Assembly: GCF_036231965.1 (NCBI RefSeq)
Contig: NZ_CP109499.1
Location: 6,944,001 to 7,008,000 of the forward strand
Direction: 5' to 3'
DNA: 64,000 bases
Origin: Streptomyces sp. NBC_01428
Lineage (GTDB): Bacteria; Actinomycetota; Actinomycetes; Streptomycetales; Streptomycetaceae
Shown here: positions 33,062 through 41,813 of the stretch, one piece after another
Layout: every line of letters begins with the position of its first letter
Position numbering within the stretch: the stretch's first letter is position 1
The notes under the pieces: model-generated
Database searches by the model: none
What the model was told of the DNA's origin: nothing
The model's input: the letters and a program-made list of their open reading frames with translations, nothing else
Made by a program: the position numbers and the translations under genes

Positions 33062-33075
33062 CCGCACCGCCCGGA

Positions 33076-33120
33076 CGACAGGACGGCCCCGCACCTCGGA
33101 GGTGCGGGGCCGTCCTGTCG
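33076..33120. terminator. Bidirectional terminator, 21-bp stem
   Basis: A perfect 21-bp inverted repeat (33076-33096 with 33100-33120) and 3-nt loop CGG separate the convergent purine permease and penicillin-binding protein genes. Confidence 0.9.
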
Positions 33121-33154
33121 TGCGGACCATGTCGCCGCGGCCGTGACCGCCGGC

Positions 33155-34606
33155 TCAGTTCTTCAGGGCCGCCCGCATCATCGCCTTGGCGACCGGGGCC
33201 GCCAGGCCGTTGCCGCTGACCTCGGAGCGGGCCGCGTCCGACTGCTCGACGATCACCGCCACGGCGACCTCCTTGCCGGTCGAGTCGGACTTCCCGAACG
33301 AGGTGAACCAGGCGTAGGGCGTCTTGCTGTTCTTCTCGCCGTGCTGCGCCGTACCCGTCTTGCCGCCGACGGTCACGCCGGGGATCCGGGCGTTCGTGCC
33401 CGTGCCCTGCTCGATGACCGTCCGCATCGCCGACTGGAGCTGCTGGGCGGTGTCCGAGCTGACGATCCGCTTGCTCTCGGTGTCGTCGTCGTAGTTCTTC
33501 AGGACGTCACCGTCGGCGTCGCTGGTCTGGGCCACCATGTGCGGCGAGACGAGCTCGCCGTCGTTGGCGATCGCGGCGGACACCATCGCCATCTGGAGCG
33601 GGGTCGCGGTGACGTCGTACTGGCCGATGCCGGTCAGGGCCGTCGACGACTTGTCCATGTCCGAGGGGTAGACGCTGGTGTACGCCCGTACCGGCACGTC
33701 CTGCTTCGTGTCGTTGAACCCGAACTTCTCCGCCATCGCCTTCACCTTGTCCTGCCCGAGGTCGACGGCCATCTTGCCGAAGACGTTGTTGCAGGAGTAC
33801 TGGAGGGCGACCCGGATCGAGGCGTTCTCGCACGGGGCCGACGCGCTCTCGTTCTTCAGGGGGGTGTGCGTGTTCGGCAGGGTGTACGGATTCGGGCTGT
33901 CCGTCTTCGCGTCCACGTCGTCATACAGGCCGCTCTCCAGCGCGGCGGACGCCACGACCAGCTTGAACGTCGAACCCGGCGGCAGCGGCTGCCGCAGCGC
34001 GCGGTTGACCAGCGGCTTGTCGGGGTCCTTGGTCAGCTTCTCCCAGAGGCTGCCGTTGCCCTCGCTGATCGACGTCGGGTCGTACGACGGGGTGGAGACG
34101 ACGCCGAGGATCTTGCCCGTCTTCGGGTCGATCGCGACGGCCGCGCCCTTCTTGTCGCCGAGCGCCTCGAACCCGGCCTTCTGCACGGCCGGGTCGATCG
34201 TCGTGACCACGTCACCGGGGTCGGCGCGCTTGTTGGTCAGACTGTCCAGGGGGTTCTTCAGCTGGACGTCCGAGCCGTCCAGGAGGTCCTGGTAGATGCC
34301 CTCCAGCTGCGTCGCCCCGTACACCTGCGAGCTGTAGCCGGTGACCGCCGCGTACAGGCTGCCGTCCTTGTACGTGCGCTTGTACTTGAGGTCCCCGCCC
34401 TTCGTCTGCGCGGAGCCGGTGATCGCGTCACCGGCCACGATGATGTTCCCGAGCGGATGCGCGTACAGCGAGATCGCGTTCCGTCGGTTGTCCTTGTCTT
34501 CCGCCAGTGCCTTGCCGTCGTAGAACTGCACCCAGGTCGCCCTCACCAGCAGGGAGAGGACGAGCAGCAGTGTGAAGACGGCGGCACGCCTGATCGTCTT
34601 GTTCAT
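33155..34606 (-). CDS. Penicillin-binding protein (class B transpeptidase, PbpA type)
   Basis: A 483-aa protein with one N-terminal membrane anchor (residues about 7-22, AAVFTLLLVLSLLVRA) and a large outer part. Transpeptidase motifs are intact: STFK (212-215), SCN (271-273) and KTGTA (about 415). The part between anchor and catalytic domain contains GDAITGS and YKDGSLYAAVTGYSS, typical of the PbpA/RodA-associated group. It cross-links peptidoglycan. No rodA-type partner is adjacent here, so it is probably one of several paralogues. Confidence 0.88.
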   Translation of the reverse strand: MNKTIRRAAVFTLLLVLSLLVRATWVQFYDGKALAEDKDNRRNAISLYAHPLGNIIVAGDAITGSAQTKGGDLKYKRTYKDGSLYAAVTGYSSQVYGATQLEGIYQDLLDGSDVQLKNPLDSLTNKRADPGDVVTTIDPAVQKAGFEALGDKKGAAVAIDPKTGKILGVVSTPSYDPTSISEGNGSLWEKLTKDPDKPLVNRALRQPLPPGSTFKLVVASAALESGLYDDVDAKTDSPNPYTLPNTHTPLKNESASAPCENASIRVALQYSCNNVFGKMAVDLGQDKVKAMAEKFGFNDTKQDVPVRAYTSVYPSDMDKSSTALTGIGQYDVTATPLQMAMVSAAIANDGELVSPHMVAQTSDADGDVLKNYDDDTESKRIVSSDTAQQLQSAMRTVIEQGTGTNARIPGVTVGGKTGTAQHGEKNSKTPYAWFTSFGKSDSTGKEVAVAVIVEQSDAARSEVSGNGLAAPVAKAMMRAALKN

Positions 34607-34703
34607 GCCGTACGGAAGGACGAGCGAAAGGGCGTGGTTCGTTCCCGCCCGCACCCATTTCTCATGTGCCCTTCATCGAACGGGCACACGCGCGGGGGAG
34701 CCG

Positions 34704-35477
34704 TCAGAGGCGGCGTGTGGCCAGAGTGAGCCGGTCACGGGCGTCGAACAGCGCGTCCTTGACCATCTGCTCGTGCGCCGGTGTGAGCCGTGCCACCGGC
34801 ACCGAGCAGCTGATCGCGTCACGAGCCGGCGTGCGGTACGGGATCGCCACGCCGAAGCAGCGCAGCCCCAGCGTGTTCTCCTCGCGGTCCACGGCGAAGC
34901 CCTGCTCGTGCACCTGGCGGAGCTCCTCGATGAGCTTCTCCCGGTCCGTGATGGTGTGCTCGGTCAGGGCGGGCAGCGTCTCGGGCAGCATCTTGCGGAC
35001 CTGCTCGTCGGTGTGCGTGGCCAGCAGGGCCTTGCCGAGCGAGGTGGAGTGGGCGGGGAGCCTGCGGCCGACCCGGGTGAAGGGGCGCAGGTAGTGCTGC
35101 GACTGGCGGGTGGCGAGGTAGACGACGTTCGTGCCGTCCAGGCGGGCCAGGTGGATGGTCTCCGTGGTGTCGTCGGAGAGGCGGTCGAGCGTGGGGCGGG
35201 CCGCGGCGACCACCTCGTCGCCGTCGATGTACGAGGTGCCGACCAGCAGGGCCCGTACGCCGATGCCGTACCGCGTGCCCGTCGCGTCGGTCTCGACCCA
35301 GCCGAGCTCCACGAGCGTGCGCAGCAGCATGTACAGGCTGGACTTGGGGTAGCCGACGGCCTCCTGGACCGCGGCGAGGGAGTGCATTCCGGGGCGGCCG
35401 GCGAAGTACTCGAGCAATTCCACGGTCCGTACCGCGGACTTGACCTGTGCCCCGCCGCCTGTCTCGCCTGCCGACAT
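34704..35477 (-). CDS. IclR-family transcriptional regulator
   Basis: A 257-aa regulator from ATG 35477 with AAGGGG upstream. The N-terminal winged helix (SAVRTVELLEYFAGRPGMHSLAAVQEAVGYPKSSLYMLLRTL) is followed by the IclR effector domain (SLGKALLATHTDEQV; EEGF-type QGFAVDREENTLGLRCFGVAI). It is divergent from a ketoglutarate-semialdehyde dehydrogenase gene, so it probably controls that gene and itself in response to a sugar acid or keto acid. Confidence 0.88.
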   Translation of the reverse strand: MSAGETGGGAQVKSAVRTVELLEYFAGRPGMHSLAAVQEAVGYPKSSLYMLLRTLVELGWVETDATGTRYGIGVRALLVGTSYIDGDEVVAAARPTLDRLSDDTTETIHLARLDGTNVVYLATRQSQHYLRPFTRVGRRLPAHSTSLGKALLATHTDEQVRKMLPETLPALTEHTITDREKLIEELRQVHEQGFAVDREENTLGLRCFGVAIPYRTPARDAISCSVPVARLTPAHEQMVKDALFDARDRLTLATRRL

Positions 35478-35540
35478 CGCCCTTGACCCCTTCGTTGGAC
35501 GGGAAATAGTCTCCAACAGCATATTCACCATCAGAGACAG

Positions 35541-35558
35541 CGTTCAGCATATCGAACG
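35541..35558. promoter_or_regulatory. Candidate IclR operator between divergent genes
   Basis: CGTTC-N8-GAACG inverted repeat with AT-rich centre AGCATATC, in the gap between the iclR-type and aldehyde dehydrogenase genes. Confidence 0.45.
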
Positions 35559-35609
35559 CCCCTGGTGAGTGACACAAGAAGTGCGGCATCACATCTGGAG
35601 GGACCCGCG

Positions 35610-37139
35610 GTGGCAGCAGCACCAGTCTGGAGTGTCGACCCCCGTACCGGGAAGCAGCGGGAACAGGTTGCGGTGGAGGCCACAGCCGAGGAGGTCGACG
35701 AGGCCGTCCGTGCCGCACACGCCGCACGCCCCGCCCTCGCCGACCGCACCGTCCGCGCCGCGTTCCTGCGCACCGCCGCCGACCTGCTCGAAGGCTCCAA
35801 GGAACACCTCGTCGAGGTCGCCGACGCGGAGACGGCGCTCGGCCCCGTCCGGCTGAACGGCGAACTCGCCCGCACCTGCTTCCAGTTGCGCGCGTTCGCC
35901 GGGATCGTCGACGAGGGTGCCTTCCTCGACGTCGTCATCGACCACCCCGACGCCACGGCGACCCCGCCGATCCCGGACCTGCGCCGCTACAAGGTGCCCC
36001 TGGGTGTCGTGGCCGTGTACTCGGCCTCCAACTTCCCGTTCGCCTTCTCCGTCGCGGGCGGCGACACCGCGAGCGCGCTGGCCGCGGGCTGCCCCGTCGT
36101 CGTCAAGGCGCACCCCGACCACCCCGCCCTGTCGGAACTGGTCGCCTCCGTGCTGCGCCGGGCCGCGGCGCGGCACGACATCCCCGCCGGGGTCGTCGGT
36201 CTCGTCCACGGCTTCGAGGCGGGCGTCGAACTGGTCCGGCACCCGCTGGTCGCGGCCGCCGGGTTCACCGGCTCGGTCCGCGGCGGCCGCGCGCTCTTCG
36301 ACGCGGCGGCACAGCGCCCGGTGCCGATCCCGTTCCACGGCGAGCTGGGCTCCCTCAACCCCGTCGTGGTCACCGAGGCCGCGGCCGCCGAGCGCGCCGA
36401 GGAGATCGGCGCGGGCCTCGCCGGCTCGATGACCCTGGGCGTCGGCCAGTTCTGCGTGAAGCCGGGCCTGGTGCTCGCCCCGGCCGGCGCGGCGGGCGAC
36501 CGGTTCCTGAAGTCCCTGACCGACGCCGTGAGCGACACCGACGCGGGGGTCCTGCTGGACCACCGGATGCGGGACAACTTCATCGCCGGGGTCGCCGAGC
36601 GGGCCGCGCTGCCGGACGTCGAGTCGCCCGTGACGCCGGGCGCCGGCGGCGAGCACACGGTGAGCCCCGGTTTCCTGACCGTGCCCGCCGAGCGGCTCAC
36701 GGCGCAGGGCGAGCACGACCTGCTGCTGGAGGAGTGCTTCGGGCCGCTCACGGTCGTGGCGCGCTACACCGACGCGAGCGAGGCGGGCGCCGTCCTGTCC
36801 CGGCTGCCCGGCAACCTCACGGCCACGGTGCAGCTCTCCGCCGAGGAGGCCGCAGGCGAGGGCCGCGGCGCCGAGATCCTCGCCGAGCTGACGCCGCTCG
36901 CCGGCCGGGTGCTGGTCAACGGCTGGCCGACCGGCGTCGCCGTCGCCCCCGCCCAGCACCACGGAGGTCCCTACCCCGCGACGACCTCGACGTCCACCTC
37001 GGTCGGCGGCACCGCCATCGAGCGGTGGATGCGGCCGGTGGCCTACCAGGGCGTGCCCGAGGCGCTGCTGCCGCCGGAGCTGCGCGACGACAACCCGCTG
37101 GGCCTGCCCCGGCGCCACGACGGACGCCTGGAGCGCTGA
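35610..37139 (+). CDS. 2-oxoglutarate semialdehyde dehydrogenase (ALDH family)
   Basis: A 509-aa aldehyde dehydrogenase. The start GTG 35610 has GGAGG 7 nt upstream; GTG 35565 is possible but lacks such a site. Catalytic residues are the Cys in GVGQFCVKPGLV and the Glu in PFHGELGSLNPVVV; the NAD(P) site has AGFTGSVRGGRALFD and the fold YSASNFPFAFSVAGGDTASALAAG. This variant is typical of KGSADH, which oxidises 2-oxoglutarate semialdehyde to 2-oxoglutarate. It would complete the pathway begun by udh and kdgD. The IclR gene is divergent. Confidence 0.85.
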   Translation: MAAAPVWSVDPRTGKQREQVAVEATAEEVDEAVRAAHAARPALADRTVRAAFLRTAADLLEGSKEHLVEVADAETALGPVRLNGELARTCFQLRAFAGIVDEGAFLDVVIDHPDATATPPIPDLRRYKVPLGVVAVYSASNFPFAFSVAGGDTASALAAGCPVVVKAHPDHPALSELVASVLRRAAARHDIPAGVVGLVHGFEAGVELVRHPLVAAAGFTGSVRGGRALFDAAAQRPVPIPFHGELGSLNPVVVTEAAAAERAEEIGAGLAGSMTLGVGQFCVKPGLVLAPAGAAGDRFLKSLTDAVSDTDAGVLLDHRMRDNFIAGVAERAALPDVESPVTPGAGGEHTVSPGFLTVPAERLTAQGEHDLLLEECFGPLTVVARYTDASEAGAVLSRLPGNLTATVQLSAEEAAGEGRGAEILAELTPLAGRVLVNGWPTGVAVAPAQHHGGPYPATTSTSTSVGGTAIERWMRPVAYQGVPEALLPPELRDDNPLGLPRRHDGRLER

Positions 37140-37146
37140 GCACCAC

Positions 37147-37174
37147 GCGGGGACGGGTCCACGCCCGTCCCCGC
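37147..37174 (+). terminator. Terminator after aldehyde dehydrogenase gene
   Basis: Perfect 11-bp stem GCGGGGACGGG/CCCGTCCCCGC (37147-37157 with 37164-37174), 6-nt loop. Confidence 0.75.
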
Positions 37175-37233
37175 ACCTCGGCCCACCCACCACCCCGTCC
37201 CCGGCGCCGCGGCCCACCTGAGAGACTCGGACC

Positions 37234-37842
37234 ATGGACGTCTCACTCCCCGAACTGCCCTTCTCCCTGCGCACGTACGGCCCGGACGGCCACTGGTCGT
37301 ACGAGGACGACGTGCTCACCGGCTGGGCCGGCCCGCGGCAGGACCGCTTCGTGCCGCCCACCGGCGAAGGGCTCGACCCGGCGTCGGACGCACCCCGGCT
37401 GCTCGGCTCCCCGGAGGGCGACTTCCAGCTCATCGCCCGGGTGACGGTCGGCTTCGGGGCCTCCTTCGACGCGGGCGTGCTCTACGTCCACGTCGGGGAG
37501 CGCGCCTGGGCGAAGCTCTGCCTGGAGTACTCCCCGGACGTGGCCACCGTCTGCACGGTCGTCACCCGCGGCCACTCCGACGACGCCAACTCCTTCACTG
37601 TGGACGGGAGTTCCGTCTGGCTCCGGGTGAGCCGCACCGGCCGCGCCTTCGCCTTCCACGCCTCCCGCGACGGCAAGCGCTGGACCTTCATCCGTCTCTT
37701 CACGCTGGCCGGCGAGGAGGAGAGCGGAGCGGCACTGGTGGGCTTCATGACGCAGTCCCCGATGGGAGACGGCTGCGTGGTGACGTACGACGACATCGAG
37801 TTCCGCCCGACCTGGCCCCGCGACCTGCGCGACGGCAGCTGA
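37234..37842 (+). CDS. DUF1349 concanavalin-like beta-sandwich protein
   Basis: A 202-aa cytoplasmic protein, no signal or membrane segment. It matches the DUF1349 pattern: an early Trp/Thr/Asp-rich part (VLTGWAGPRQDRFV), FQLIARVTVGFGASFDAGVLYVHVGERAWAKLCLEY in the middle, and VWLRVSRTGRAFAFHASRDGKRWTFIR. The fold is lectin-like and may bind a sugar, but no function is established. It follows the semialdehyde dehydrogenase after a terminator. Confidence 0.8.
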   Translation: MDVSLPELPFSLRTYGPDGHWSYEDDVLTGWAGPRQDRFVPPTGEGLDPASDAPRLLGSPEGDFQLIARVTVGFGASFDAGVLYVHVGERAWAKLCLEYSPDVATVCTVVTRGHSDDANSFTVDGSSVWLRVSRTGRAFAFHASRDGKRWTFIRLFTLAGEEESGAALVGFMTQSPMGDGCVVTYDDIEFRPTWPRDLRDGS

Positions 37843-37912
37843 GGGACGCCGCGCACCGCGCCCGGTCCGGCCGCCGCGGAACCGTGTCGTCCGCCAGGAC
37901 GTCCTCGGGGGT

Positions 37913-38416
37913 GTGATCCAGGACCGTGTGAACCCCGTGCACCGGATGATCAGGACCGCGCTGCCCGCCGAGGCGGCGATCGTCGCCGGGTTGCACGCGC
38001 GGGCCCGGGCGACGTACCGCCCCGACGGCGTGCCGGAGGACGGCACGGACTGGGTCGCGGCCTGGCGGGGCGCGATCGAGCGGCCCGAGGGCCATGTGCT
38101 GTGTCTCGTGCTGGACGGCCGCGTCGTCGGCGTCGCCGCGTTCCGCACCGCCGAGGGCGCGCCCTCCGACACCGTCAGGCTCTTCCAGTTCCACGTCGAG
38201 CCCGGGCGGTGGCGGACCGGCCTCGGCACCGCGCTGCACGCGGCCTGCGTGGAGGAGTGGCAGGCGGACGGCAAACGCACCGCGACACTCGACGTGCCGG
38301 GCGGCAACCGGCGCGCGCGGGCCTTCTGCGCCCGCCTCGGCTGGGTGCCGGACCCGGGTCACCTGCCCGCCGAGGACGACCACCACGTGTCTCTGCGGTA
38401 CACGGTCGGGGAATGA
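37913..38416 (+). CDS. GNAT-family N-acetyltransferase
   Basis: A 167-aa product with the acetyl-CoA signature FQFHVEPGRWRTGLGTALHAACVE (motif A, R/Q-x-x-G-x-G/A form as RTGLGT) and a motif B segment ATLDVPGGNRRARAFCARLGW. Substrate unknown. GTG 37913 is used as start, but ATG 37946 is also possible and loses nothing of the domain. Confidence 0.8.
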   Translation: MIQDRVNPVHRMIRTALPAEAAIVAGLHARARATYRPDGVPEDGTDWVAAWRGAIERPEGHVLCLVLDGRVVGVAAFRTAEGAPSDTVRLFQFHVEPGRWRTGLGTALHAACVEEWQADGKRTATLDVPGGNRRARAFCARLGWVPDPGHLPAEDDHHVSLRYTVGE

Positions 38417-38494
38417 AGCCGGCCGATTGAACGTTCACACACCGGCGACCCCGGAGGGTGTCCCGTATCCGCACGACCTGGAGAGAGCCGAAGA

Positions 38495-39223
38495 ATGCGC
38501 GTCGAGATCTGGTCCGACATCGCCTGCCCGTGGTGCTACGTCGGGAAGGCCCGCTTCGAGAAGGCGCTCGACGCCTTTCCGCACCGTGACGAGGTCGAGG
38601 TCGTGCACCGCTCGTTCGAGCTGGACCCCGGCCGCGCCAAGGGCGACATCCAGCCCGTGCTCACCATGCTCACCAAGAAGTACGGCATGAGCGAGGCGCA
38701 GGCGCAGGCCGGCGAGGAGAACCTCGGCACCCAGGCCGCCGCCGAGGGCCTGGACTACCGCACCCGGGACCGCGACCACGGCAACACCTTCGACATGCAC
38801 CGCCTGCTCCACCTCGCCAAGGAGAAGGGCCGCCAGGACGAGCTGATCGGCCTGTTCTACCGCGCCAACTTCGCCGAGGAGCGCAGCGTCTTCGGGGACG
38901 ACGAGCGGCTCGTCGAGCTGGCCGTCGCCGCCGGACTCGACGCGGACGACGCCCGGCGCGTCCTCGCCGACCCGTCCGCCTACGCCACCGAGGTCCGCGC
39001 CGACGAGCGCGAGGCCGCCGAGCTGGGCGCGAACGGCGTCCCCTTCTTCGTCCTCGACCGGACCTACGGCGTCTCCGGCGCCCAGCCCACCGAGGTCTTC
39101 TCCCAGGCGCTGACCCAGGCCTGGGGCGAGCGCCCGCAGCTCACCCTCATCCAGGACGGGAAGAGCGCCGAGGACGGTGCCGAGGCCTGCGGCCCGGACG
39201 GCTGCGCCGTACCCCAGCACTGA
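38495..39223 (+). CDS. DsbA-family oxidoreductase (FrnE-like)
   Basis: A 242-aa cytoplasmic thioredoxin-fold protein with the active site CPWC at residues 11-14 (IWSDIACPWCYVGKARFEKAL), a helical insert, and the cis-Pro segment ANGVPFFVLDRTYGVSGAQP. FrnE-like proteins act as disulfide isomerase-type enzymes or 2-hydroxychromene-carboxylate isomerase relatives. The C-terminus adds a short Cys pair (EACGPDGCAVPQH) that may be regulatory or metal-binding. Confidence 0.88.
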   Translation: MRVEIWSDIACPWCYVGKARFEKALDAFPHRDEVEVVHRSFELDPGRAKGDIQPVLTMLTKKYGMSEAQAQAGEENLGTQAAAEGLDYRTRDRDHGNTFDMHRLLHLAKEKGRQDELIGLFYRANFAEERSVFGDDERLVELAVAAGLDADDARRVLADPSAYATEVRADEREAAELGANGVPFFVLDRTYGVSGAQPTEVFSQALTQAWGERPQLTLIQDGKSAEDGAEACGPDGCAVPQH

Positions 39224-39319
39224 AAGACGCAGGTCGGGGGCGATCCATAAGCGCCTCTTGGGTGAACCACGCAGAAATCAGCAATGGACCTGGACATCGT
39301 CCGGGCCCACAGTGGTCGC

Positions 39320-40369
39320 ATGGAGACCTTCGAGACCCTCGTCCGTGCCGAGTTCGCCGCGAAGAACACCTATCTGAACACCGCGAGCACCGGTCTGCTG
39401 CCGGGCCGCACGGTGACCGCGATGCGGGCCGCCGTGGACTCCGTGGCGGCCGGGCGGCCCGCCGACATGTTCGCCGACGTCGAGGCGGCCCGCGCGTCGT
39501 TCGCGCGGCTCGTCGGCGTGCCCGGGCGCCGGGTCGCGGCTGGCGCCTCGGTCGCGGTGTACAGCGGACTGATCGCGGCCTCGCTGCCGCCGGGCGCCGA
39601 AGTCCTCACCGCCGAGGCCGAGTTCAGCTCGGTCGTGACTCCCTTCCACGTCCGGGGCGACCTCAAGGTCCGGGCCGTACCGCTGGAACGGATGGCCGAG
39701 TCGGTGCACTCCGGCACCGCGCTCGTCGCCGTCAGCGCGGCCCAGTCCGCCGACGGCCGGACCGCCGACCTGGACGGGATCCGGGAGGCGGCGCGGGAGC
39801 ACGGCGCCCGGACGTACGTGGACGCGTCCCAGGCCGCCGGATGGCTGCCGCTGCGCGCGGGCGCCTACGACTTCGTCTCCTCCGTCGCCTTCAAGTGGCT
39901 CGTCTGCCCGCGCGGTGTGGCCTTCCTCGTCGTCCCGGAGGACTTCGGCGGTCTCACCCCGGTGTTCGCGGGCTGGGTGGCGGGCGAGGCGCCCTGGGAC
40001 AGCTGCTACGGCCCGGTCGAGGAACTCGCCCACTCCGCACGGCGGTTCGACGAGAGTCCCGCACTCTTCGCGTACGCCGGGGCCCGGCACTCGCTGGAAC
40101 TTCTGGAGGAACTGGGCGTGGAGCGGATCCACGAGCACGACCTCGCGCTCGCCGACCGGTTCCGCGCCGGGCTGCGGGAGCGCGGACACACTCCGGTCCC
40201 CGCCCCGGACTCCCCGATCGTCTCGGTGCCGGGACTCGGCCGTCTCCAGGGCGAGTTGAGCCGCGCCGGGGTGGAGGTCTCGGACCGGGCGGGCCATCTG
40301 CGGGCCGCGTTCCACCTGTACAACACCCCGGACGACGTCGACCGGCTGCTCGACGTCCTGCCCGGCTGA
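39320..40369 (+). CDS. Class V aminotransferase / cysteine desulfurase-like protein
   Basis: A 349-aa PLP enzyme: NTYLNTASTGLLPGRTV at the start, cofactor Asp in RTYVDASQAAGWLPLRAG and Schiff-base Lys in DFVSSVAFKWLVCPRGVAF. The group includes cysteine desulfurases, selenocysteine lyases and isopenicillin-epimerase relatives; no catalytic Cys loop typical of NifS is obvious, so the reaction is open. ATG 39320 gives the family length; ATG 39284 is an alternative. It faces ectD across a terminator. Confidence 0.82.
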   Translation: METFETLVRAEFAAKNTYLNTASTGLLPGRTVTAMRAAVDSVAAGRPADMFADVEAARASFARLVGVPGRRVAAGASVAVYSGLIAASLPPGAEVLTAEAEFSSVVTPFHVRGDLKVRAVPLERMAESVHSGTALVAVSAAQSADGRTADLDGIREAAREHGARTYVDASQAAGWLPLRAGAYDFVSSVAFKWLVCPRGVAFLVVPEDFGGLTPVFAGWVAGEAPWDSCYGPVEELAHSARRFDESPALFAYAGARHSLELLEELGVERIHEHDLALADRFRAGLRERGHTPVPAPDSPIVSVPGLGRLQGELSRAGVEVSDRAGHLRAAFHLYNTPDDVDRLLDVLPG

Positions 40370-40385
40370 CCCCGCACGCGGCGAG

Positions 40386-40440
40386 GGCCGGGGCCGCTCC
40401 CTCCCGTACGTCATGCGTACGTGGGGGAGCGGCCCCGGCC
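40386..40440. terminator. Bidirectional terminator between aminotransferase and ectD
   Basis: A 25-bp stem with two mismatches (40386-40410 with 40416-40440) and loop TCATG lies between convergent genes. Confidence 0.85.
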
Positions 40441-40463
40441 CGGGACCCGAGCGGCGAAGGGGG

Positions 40464-41351
40464 TCAGCGCACCGGTGTGAAGTCCCGGGCGCCGATGAAC
40501 TCCGGCCTGCGCACCGGAGCCGAGAAGGGCTCCACCGCGGCGTTCTCCACGCTGTTGAACACGATGAAGACGTTGCTGCGCGGGAACGGCGTGATGTTGT
40601 CGCCCGAACCGTGCATGCAGTTGCAGTCGAACCAGGTCGCCGAACCGGCCTTGCCCGTGAAGAGCTTGATGCCGTGCCGGGTGGCGAGACGGGTGAGCGC
40701 CTCGTCGGACGGCGTGCCGGCGTCCTGCATCTGCAGCGACTTCTTGTAGTTGTCCTTCGGCGTGGCCCCCGCACACCCGAGGTACGTCTTGTGCGACCCC
40801 GGCATGATCATGAGACCGCCGTTGGTGTCGTAGTTCTCGGTCAGCGCGATCGAGACGGACACCGTCCGCATGTTCGGCAGACCGTCCTCGGCGTGCCAGG
40901 TCTCGAAGTCCGAGTGCCAGTAGAAGCCACTGGCGCCGAAGCCCGGCTTGACGTTGATCCGCGACTGGTGCACGTACACGTCGGAGCCGAGGATCTGCCG
41001 CGCACGGCCCACGACCCGCTCGTCGCGGACGAGCCGGGCGAAGATCTCGCTGATCCGGTGCACCTCGAAGACGGACCGGATCTCCTGCGTCTGCGGCTCG
41101 ACGATCGAGCGGTCGTCGGCACGGATCGCCGGGTCGGTCACGAGCCGTTCCAGCTCCTGCCGGTAGACGGCGACCTCGTCCTCGGTGATCAGCTCCTCGA
41201 CGGGGAGGAAGCCGTCGCGCTCGTACGTCTGGAGTTCGGGCACGGTGATCGGGCCGGGTTCACCCGGCGCACCCCACAGGACCGGGTCCTGTCGGGGCGC
41301 GGCCACTTCGGTGGCTCCTCGGCTGGGGTACAGATCGGTGAGCGTCGTCAT
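40464..41351 (-). CDS. ectD: Ectoine hydroxylase
   Basis: A 295-aa Fe(II)/2-oxoglutarate dioxygenase. Iron ligands are seen in FYWHSDFETWHAEDG (His, Asp) and CMHGSGDNITPF (distal His); the 2-oxoglutarate Arg lies in PFPRSNVF. EctD signature FHVHQ-like parts appear as DVYVHQSRINVKPGFGASGF. It converts ectoine to 5-hydroxyectoine. It is the last gene of ectABCD and starts 7 nt after ectC. Confidence 0.95.
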   Translation of the reverse strand: MTTLTDLYPSRGATEVAAPRQDPVLWGAPGEPGPITVPELQTYERDGFLPVEELITEDEVAVYRQELERLVTDPAIRADDRSIVEPQTQEIRSVFEVHRISEIFARLVRDERVVGRARQILGSDVYVHQSRINVKPGFGASGFYWHSDFETWHAEDGLPNMRTVSVSIALTENYDTNGGLMIMPGSHKTYLGCAGATPKDNYKKSLQMQDAGTPSDEALTRLATRHGIKLFTGKAGSATWFDCNCMHGSGDNITPFPRSNVFIVFNSVENAAVEPFSAPVRRPEFIGARDFTPVR

Positions 41352-41358
41352 CGGTGTG

Positions 41359-41763
41359 TCACACCTCCTCGGGTTCGGTGATCAGCGGGTAGACGCCGTT
41401 CTCGTCGTGGTCCTCCCGTCCGGTGACGGGCGGGTTGAAGACGCAGACGCAGCGGAAGTCGGTCTTGGGACGGACCGTGTGGCGCTCGTGGCCGTTGAGC
41501 AGGTACATCGTCCCGGGCGTGATCCAGTGCTCCTCGCCGGTCTCCCGGTTGATGAGCTGGGCTTCACCCTCCACGCAGAGCACGGCCTCGATGTGGTTCG
41601 CGTACCACATGTCGGTCTCCGTACCCGCGTACAGGATCGTCTCGTGCAGGGAGAAGCCGACCTTCTCCTTGGCGAGGACGATGCGCTTGCTCTCCCAGGT
41701 GCCGGTCGCCGCCTTCACATGCCGGTCGGTGCCTTCAACATCCTTGAACGAACGGACTATCAC
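41359..41763 (-). CDS. ectC: L-ectoine synthase
   Basis: A 134-aa cupin from GTG 41763. EctC features: MIVRSF at the start, FSLHETILYAGTETDMWYANHIEAVLCVEGE with metal/substrate residues, and TPGTMYLLNGHERHTVRP. It closes the ectoine ring from N-gamma-acetyl-diaminobutyrate. Third gene of the ectABCD unit, 50 nt after ectB. Confidence 0.95.
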   Translation of the reverse strand: MIVRSFKDVEGTDRHVKAATGTWESKRIVLAKEKVGFSLHETILYAGTETDMWYANHIEAVLCVEGEAQLINRETGEEHWITPGTMYLLNGHERHTVRPKTDFRCVCVFNPPVTGREDHDENGVYPLITEPEEV

Positions 41764-41813
41764 GGTGGTGCGATGCCTCTCTCTCGTGTTTCTCGTGGTG
41801 TGCGGCGATCTGG

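Noticed and set aside
33155..34606. Penicillin-binding protein as a resistance determinant
   Set aside because: All three transpeptidase motifs are normal and the gene stands among housekeeping genes.
40386..40440. Mobile-element inverted repeat
   Set aside because: It is a single compact hairpin with a 5-nt loop between convergent genes, best explained as a bidirectional terminator.
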